From positions 1 to 6,238 of the forward strand of contig CAIYOB010000244.1 of NCBI GenBank assembly GCA_903927685.1: 6,238 bases of DNA, in the 5' to 3' direction. The notes under the pieces are model-generated. The model was not told where the DNA came from. It ran no database searches and saw only the letters and a program-made list of their open reading frames with translations. The position numbers and the translations under genes are program-made. The DNA is from an uncultured Planctomycetaceae bacterium (GTDB taxonomy: Bacteria > Planctomycetota > Planctomycetia > Pirellulales > Pirellulaceae). This document shows positions 6,201 to 6,238 of the stretch, piece by piece; the first letter of the stretch is position 1; each line of letters starts with the position of its first letter.

Positions 6201-6238
6201 TGACATCCTGGTCAATGCGGGTACGGTCACTCGGGCGG
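1..6238 (+). CDS. Giant RTX / beta-strand-repeat surface or secreted protein, internal fragment (both ends missing)
   Basis: Frame 1 is open across all 2079 codons with no stop, so both the N-terminus and the C-terminus lie outside the window and no start or RBS can be assigned. What is seen: a helical stretch, a charged linker, a long beta module, eight RTX nonapeptides (codons 476-547), and then about 1500 residues dominated by short hydrophobic strands separated by Gly/Asp/Asn turns. There are only three cysteines. No enzymatic motif was recognised. From family knowledge, GGxGxDxLx nonapeptides bind calcium and form a beta-roll, and alternating-strand arrays of this kind form beta-solenoids in exported adhesins. 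I infer an extracellular, calcium-stabilised, fibre-like protein of adhesin or matrix type. The RTX block is internal, with over 1530 residues after it, unlike short type I-secreted toxins and proteases where it sits near the C-terminal secretion signal. Export route and ligand are unknown. The reading frame is certain; the functional class is moderately sure. Confidence 0.95.
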   Translation, partial: MVDKINNVLEPFRPVVEAFTDEIDGLDKILDDPTLMGLINIVLEMAGQDPIDWSFLRAARAMFDLVDQVDALLSMDGEILLGNIRNLGLASSVPLTEQADEGDKTAAQKDAEAQLRDEGDAIERDSTGQEADGGEWSATERSGFHFVEYLLDLNNWVQLLQGGDATLFTYEMPLLKFRAEFDVPIYTLDVKVASITVSANGYFEAAVDLAFGYDTYGIREAIATGNPLYALDGFFVSDFTLPQFKNGRIVPGTGGQEKDEFGMTFGIGIQAALQLLIVRASLWGGVELYLGADMQDIARSVLTKDEAGNVTDVEWVSDGKIHGTELATMWEYEDGEFGNLFNLQAKLDFLAKVSVDVWLLKWKSFLEEELFRVNLFDFHYDAPHVQPTLAHQEGDTLYIHAGSRAGQRLYFDTTDGSEVFILNGSNGTVNVEMNEGGNTGWYQTYTGVRHVVADMGNGNDTFDASRLRDVTVAVTGGAGRDTLLTGPAGGSLDGGAGDDRLTGHDGVDILLGGEGADRLTGGGGRDVLTGGPGADYTNGGLDEDTYRYADDYGADFLMDPGGVASFDFSDCTLPVEASLNARTVEVAQGAGSRVRLSYPAVTTLILGAGDDTLHLTEVPEWTVNISDSGGNDDYRLRLGRPLSTKAAGTINITDTGGEFDEIALEQTQAKYPLVLDSWQVVNGRETVNFNSGVERLTLMGNAAQYDATNIVAFGRRVSYTEAGTDGASDLKTTGLRILAESVSIVNDIKAGHLLLDTYQGLTIAHPLNAGNNGYIDARVYQDGVSIHLAADLLVSTGDDWDGGGAGWVRLTAPDGSILNDNGALIQGGDSHLLLKARNAIGTVAAPILTEVQELTAATARHGAGDIIVVEANDLNLIAVNSHAVTENPGLILPNLTPAPQWLAQVTWDAAGADWLDQIQDGHNHYALASGHGDMDVRLLALNSLLTLASGNITARAAGTDIRLQADDLDFTTGEDQVQGTGDLLVRAANDVISYRVGGSAELNSGEDRTAQGDDGFVDMSMRDVAALADGFAQLTIGHRFDGNVPPAGNVMWLGDLEDATTIKGTGADRVVHAALQDNTLFVAQRINVQGDVQAPGNTLELLSRLLEINAMNVHYPTAPDSGVAGRQVLLTTEEQALISGWVKGDDLVQIDVWGTAGILPLIAYADGPNSLRTDVGAWIGSLNAASRVDIDTVKSIKHAAEIDALGAGSQVQIDSDTSVQVLQGGIVSTPDDNGQISLHAETFLWTEPGSAILAGARFEMVGQTPTPVAIGDNTSVSLTTPGELWIGGSVTANGPTTLTPGVKNLDHADYFDTLPGRVLTETLPDEAYVPALEAGGLPEEVRAALTAANLPLDATVAVNTLAAGERWLVDDGAGNRYVLYLYDETNDGTPECLQVLEPHYLIGQRGFSFLLTGTLTVLQDDTDLVVTASDDVIVRGNINIKGDGGELKLQSDKWVYWEGFADVAGDAMLYGGVELDGTDRGGADRNGSSVYVHTTSTLVTNGAGTAITIRGSQDVDLLGAVVAGGSIGQTGVTWAGPDSIVSVTAGQQVYVDTGVLAAKTVAVHGGAAGLDDDRLSVVVTTAGGLTSAGITSDDSGGLVSVTGATDMQIMGNLLSGGAMHQQFNADGDRIGETFDWSDENSLLRVEAGGQAWIGGLTVNRQGQTVETGGYLRANECIIVSGGANPAGIGVLVSAASEVMAVNPAASIFVDSTGDANIQGVLLAGGLVQRVFDAGGVYLGRNRITYNGDSTLRIQADNQILVGQDLQAGKSIDLVGGVDPIEAGVQYSGNGIVLYGSVQMSTWRADSQINLNAFGPVALLAPAHLQQLLADAFIVTADGKLSADVTLDAWLDKVDFEIAAAVTVTQAAAADNDGIEDLLADLQTAFDAAVWTVTQSDNAEHPVGSPYQTDLSDPTDYDFKIKLQDSKFLLTSPYRFRLRSTSVQPGLLGFASVATADRDSSRPYTVYAPQAGSTVSIGAPVGPNGKLYIAGNVLAHSGLALYSGTSADGRDIELEVTGRLETVAASIVLNPGENGVLRGDVLARGSGSDVVITSAKSLTLSGQIEAQHDILVNAGTVTRA
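289..420 (+). other. Charged low-complexity linker (codons 97-140)
   Basis: These 44 codons are dominated by Glu, Asp, Lys, Arg, Gln, Ala and Gly (TEQADEGDKTAAQKDAE, QLRDEGDAIERDSTGQEADG) and have almost no bulky hydrophobic residues. Such composition is typical of a solvent-exposed, flexible or partly helical linker. It separates the helical segment before it from the folded beta module that begins near codon 141. The frame continues through it without interruption, so it is not a domain broken by a frameshift. Confidence 0.6.
421..1134 (+). other. Conserved beta module upstream of RTX block (codons 141-378)
   Basis: About 240 residues of long alternating strands with signature blocks GGDATLFTYEMPLLKF (162-177), VDLAFGYDTYGIRE (207-220), ALDGFFVSDFTLP (230-242), FGIGIQAALQLLIVRASLWG (265-284) and FLEEELFRVNLFDFHY (365-380). 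I recognise this order (an ATLFTY-x-MP block, an FGYDT-x-G-h-R-E block, a G-F-Y/F-V-SD block, then an aromatic closing strand) from giant RTX or beta-strand-repeat proteins, where it directly precedes the calcium-binding repeats, as here. That recognition is from memory, not from a search. It has the look of a beta-barrel or beta-sandwich. No catalytic motif is evident. The module is followed immediately by the short beta lead-in to the RTX repeats, so the two probably form one structural unit. Confidence 0.6.
940..975 (+). other. Degenerate EF-hand-like loop (codons 314-325)
   Basis: EWVSDGKIHGTE fits the last eight positions of an EF-hand or dockerin-type loop (D-G-x-I-x-x-x-E, with D318, G319, I321 and E325). 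Position 1 is Glu and position 3 is Val instead of Asp/Asn. It sits in a loop between strands of the beta module. A second calcium site near the RTX block would make structural sense, but the substitutions at positions 1 and 3 suggest weak binding or none. It could be a chance match. Confidence 0.3.
1183..1395 (+). other. Beta lead-in to RTX block, ending in an RTX-like turn (codons 395-465)
   Basis: This segment reads as short strands and turns (TLYIHAGSRAGQRLYFDTTD, SEVFILNGSNGTVNVEM, QTYTGVRHVVADMGNGND). It ends with GNGNDTFDA at codons 456-464, which has the Gly-x-Gly-Asn-Asp spacing of one RTX turn. That turn is separated from the eight-repeat array by one strand pair (SRLRDVTVAVT). In related giant RTX proteins known to me, a similar G-V-x-x-h-V-A-D-x-G-x-G-N-D element leads into the calcium-binding repeats. 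I infer that it nucleates or caps the N-terminal end of the beta-roll. Confidence 0.55.
1426..1641 (+). repeat. Eight tandem RTX nonapeptides, hemolysin-type calcium-binding beta-roll (codons 476-547)
   Basis: Eight consecutive nine-residue units lie in perfect register (216 bases, 8 x 27): GGAGRDTLL, TGPAGGSLD, GGAGDDRLT, GHDGVDILL, GGEGADRLT, GGGGRDVLT, GGPGADYTN and GGLDEDTYR. The family consensus is GGxGxDxLx. The Asp at position 6 is present in seven units (481, 499, 508, 517, 526, 535, 544) and replaced by Gly490 in the second. In known RTX proteins these turns bind calcium between successive coils of a parallel beta-roll that folds outside the cell, where calcium is high. Units 2 and 8 are clearly degenerate, and units 4 and 7 partly so. 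The coding DNA shows the same 27-base period but has diverged at most sites. Confidence 0.92.
1642..1719 (+). other. RTX capping segment (codons 548-573)
   Basis: Directly after the last nonapeptide the sequence reads YADDYGADFLMDPGGVASFD and then FSDCTL. It matches the pattern that often closes RTX arrays, in which an aromatic strand and a G-x-D turn are followed by a D-x-h-D-F-S strand. It begins from DTYRYADDYG (codons 544-553), which overlaps the final repeat. It contains Cys571, one of only three cysteines in the window. The role as a C-terminal cap of the beta-roll is inferred from known RTX structures. Confidence 0.55.
1819..1845 (+). repeat. Isolated RTX-like turn (codons 607-615)
   Basis: GAGDDTLHL carries the RTX Gly-x-Gly-Asp-Asp-x-Leu pattern once, about 60 codons after the main array and without tandem neighbours. 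It follows the strand VTTLILG. A single turn cannot form a beta-roll alone, so it may be a decayed array remnant or a simple calcium-binding loop. Confidence 0.5.
1861..1992 (+). repeat. Two diverged copies of a D-x-G-G acidic strand motif (codons 621-664)
   Basis: Copy one is WTVNISDSGGNDDYRLRL (621-638) and copy two is GTINITDTGGEFDEIAL (648-664). Both read h-N-I-S/T-D-S/T-G-G followed by three or four acidic or polar residues and then a hydrophobic strand, about 27 codons apart. The same strand-turn-acidic design is common in the beta-solenoids of giant adhesins, and the acidic turn could bind a cation. The copies differ at most bases, so this is an old duplication or structural convergence, not a recent DNA repeat. 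Confidence 0.6.
2218..2640 (+). other. Filamentous-haemagglutinin-like beta-strand repeats, first block (codons 740-880)
   Basis: Strands alternate with short turns: ESVSIVNDIKAGHLLLDTY, YIDARVYQDGVSIHLAADLL, WVRLTAPDGSILNDNGALI, SHLLLKARNAIGTVAAPILT and DIIVVEANDLNLIAVN. The order G-S-I-x-N-D, then L-L-L-K-A-x-N-A-I-G-T, then A-P-I-x-T-x-V, L-T-A and D-I-h-V is typical of FHA-like or generic beta-strand-repeat exported proteins. There, a G-I-G-T-x-x-x-P-I turn is a recurrent element. No residues suggest catalysis. I infer a right-handed beta-helix stalk. Confidence 0.6.
3034..3300 (+). other. Beta-strand-repeat unit with ADGF-x-x-L-T-I-G element (codons 1012-1100)
   Basis: The core MRDVAALADGFAQLTIGH (1021-1038) is followed by VMWLGDLEDATTIKGTG, ALQDNTLFVAQRINVQGDV and QAPGNTLELLSR. 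I recall an A-D-G-F-x-x-h-T-I-G-R/H element followed by strands and a thr-x-h-x-G turn from large bacterial beta-strand-repeat proteins, where it marks the start of a repeat module. Upstream is a matching strand pair, GDLLVRAANDVISYRVG (981-997). The function is structural as far as can be seen. Confidence 0.5.
3553..3900 (+). other. Beta-strand repeats, second block (codons 1185-1300)
   Basis: This block is a short-period array of strands and Gly/Asp turns: ASRVDIDTVKSIKHAAEIDA, GSQVQIDSDTSVQVLQGG, GQISLHAETFLWTEPGSAIL, NTSVSLTTPGELWIGGSV and TANGPTTLTPG. The element S-V-S-L-x-T-P-G-E-L-W-I-G-G-S-V (1276-1290) resembles the strand pairs of the later large repeats (compare QAWIGGLTV at 1650-1658). 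This suggests the stalk already uses the same building block here. It ends where the probable globular insert begins. Confidence 0.5.
3901..4236 (+). other. Embedded, probably globular insert domain (codons 1301-1412)
   Basis: The beta-repeat rhythm breaks and a helix-containing, Pro-rich segment appears: RVLTETLPDEAYVPALEAGG, LPEEVRAALTAANLPLDATV, AGERWLVDDGAGNRYVLYLY and ECLQVLEPHYLIGQRGF. It contains Cys1392, the aromatic motif ERWLVDDGAGNRYVLYLYD (1365-1383) and the Pro/Glu helix around 1335-1350. Strand repeats resume at FSFLLTGTLTVLQDD (1407-1421). An insert projecting from a solenoid is a common place for a binding function, but nothing identifies a ligand. I do not recognise the family with confidence. 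Confidence 0.45.
4282..5430 (+). repeat. About four diverged ~83-108-residue tandem repeats (codons 1428-1810)
   Basis: The core D-x-x-h-x-G-x-h-h-x-G-G recurs as DVDLLGAVVAGG (1514-1525), DMQIMGNLLSGG (1606-1617) and DANIQGVLLAGG (1714-1725). A weaker first copy is DVIVRGNINIKG (1431-1442). The spacings are therefore 83, 92 and 108 codons. Twenty to thirty residues later each of the three strong copies has a second core: SIVSVTAGQQVYV (1539-1551), SLLRVEAGGQAWI (1641-1653) and STLRIQADNQILV (1749-1761). A strand ending in G-G follows (VAVHGG, IIVSGG, IDLVGG). The intervals between the two cores are equal in copies 2 and 3, and copy 1 is ten residues shorter. The copies are too diverged at DNA level for recent expansion. 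I infer successive coils or blades of one beta-solenoid stalk. Confidence 0.7.
5458..5880 (+). other. Mixed alpha/beta segment resembling flagellin/FliD hook-type inserts (codons 1820-1960)
   Basis: After a short helix (PAHLQQLLADAF) and a strand pair, the order is: strand FEIAAAVTVTQ, helix GIEDLLADLQTAFDAAV (1873-1889), a polar loop, strand DFKIKLQDSKFLLTSPYRFR (1918-1937), then a closing GLLGFASV (1945-1952). The pattern (acidic turn, D-L-h-x-D-h-Q-x-A-h helix, then h-x-L-x-x-x-x-h-x-L-T-S strand, then L-G-F) resembles the hook-type insert of FliD and flagellin. It also resembles domains I remember from giant bacterial surface proteins. The assignment is by pattern only. It is the clearest non-solenoid domain in the second half of the window. 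Confidence 0.4.
5881..6238 (+). other. Beta-strand repeats, terminal block, runs off the window (codons 1961-2079)
   Basis: Strand-turn units resume: STVSIGAPVGPNGKLYIAGN, VLAHSGLALYSG, RDIELEVTGRLETVAASIVL, GVLRGDVLARGSGSDVVIT and KSLTLSGQIEAQHDILVNAG. The recurring motif h-x-h-x-G-x-h-x-A-x-x-x-h-x-h (LYIAGNVLAHSGLAL, LTLSGQIEAQHDILV) is like the core of the 1428-1810 repeats and like FHA-type solenoids. The frame is still open at the last base, which is the first base of codon 2080. The protein therefore continues beyond the window. Confidence 0.6.

Noticed and set aside
5518..6201. Minus-strand open frame of 227 codons
   Set aside because: Antisense shadow with the same register and the same cause (sense CTA at 5518).
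1..6238. Frameshift or split gene, internal promoters or terminators
   Set aside because: Motifs before and after every block stay in the same frame, no stop interrupts it, and no intergenic gap or convincing hairpin plus T-run was seen.

Overview
The window lies entirely inside one very large protein-coding gene. Plus-strand frame 1 is open from the first base to the last (2079 complete codons plus one base) with no stop codon. Neither the start codon, the stop codon nor any intergenic DNA is present. I see no tRNA, rRNA, CRISPR array, insertion sequence, promoter or terminator. The DNA is GC-rich with strong G/C preference at third codon positions. The protein is acidic, rich in Gly, Asp, Val, Ala and Leu, and has only three cysteines (codons 571, 1392, 1676), which fits an extracellular protein of a Gram-negative-type bacterium. 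Giant proteins of this architecture are known to me from Planctomycetota and from some aquatic proteobacteria. I cannot settle the taxon from the sequence, and planctomycete is only a leaning.

Layout of the protein in codons. 1-96 is a helix-rich segment and 97-140 a charged, low-complexity linker. 141-378 is a mostly beta module that I recognise from giant RTX/beta-strand-repeat proteins; it carries a degenerate EF-hand-like loop at 314-325. 395-465 is a short beta lead-in to the RTX block. 476-547 holds eight uninterrupted RTX nonapeptides in perfect nine-residue register, followed by a capping segment (548-573). 607-615 is an isolated extra RTX-like turn, and 621-664 holds two copies of a D-x-G-G acidic motif. 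740-1100 is a filamentous-haemagglutinin-like beta-strand-repeat region, including an ADGF-x-x-L-T-I-G element. 1185-1300 is more beta-strand repeat. 1301-1412 is an embedded, probably globular insert. 1428-1810 holds about four diverged copies of an 83-108-residue repeat built on a D-x-x-h-x-G-x-h-h-x-G-G core. 1820-1960 is a mixed alpha/beta segment reminiscent of flagellin/FliD hook-type insert domains. 1961-2079 returns to beta-strand repeats and runs off the window.

As a whole this looks like a calcium-stabilised, elongated surface or secreted protein: an adhesin-like or matrix-like fibre with a beta-roll in its interior and a long beta-solenoid stalk. Export route, partner genes and ligand cannot be read from this window. 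The very long open frames on the minus strand (up to 883 codons) are codon-register shadows of this gene, not genes. I do not find evidence of an unknown multi-gene system here. The points worth a second look are the architecture of the giant protein and its diverged internal repeats.
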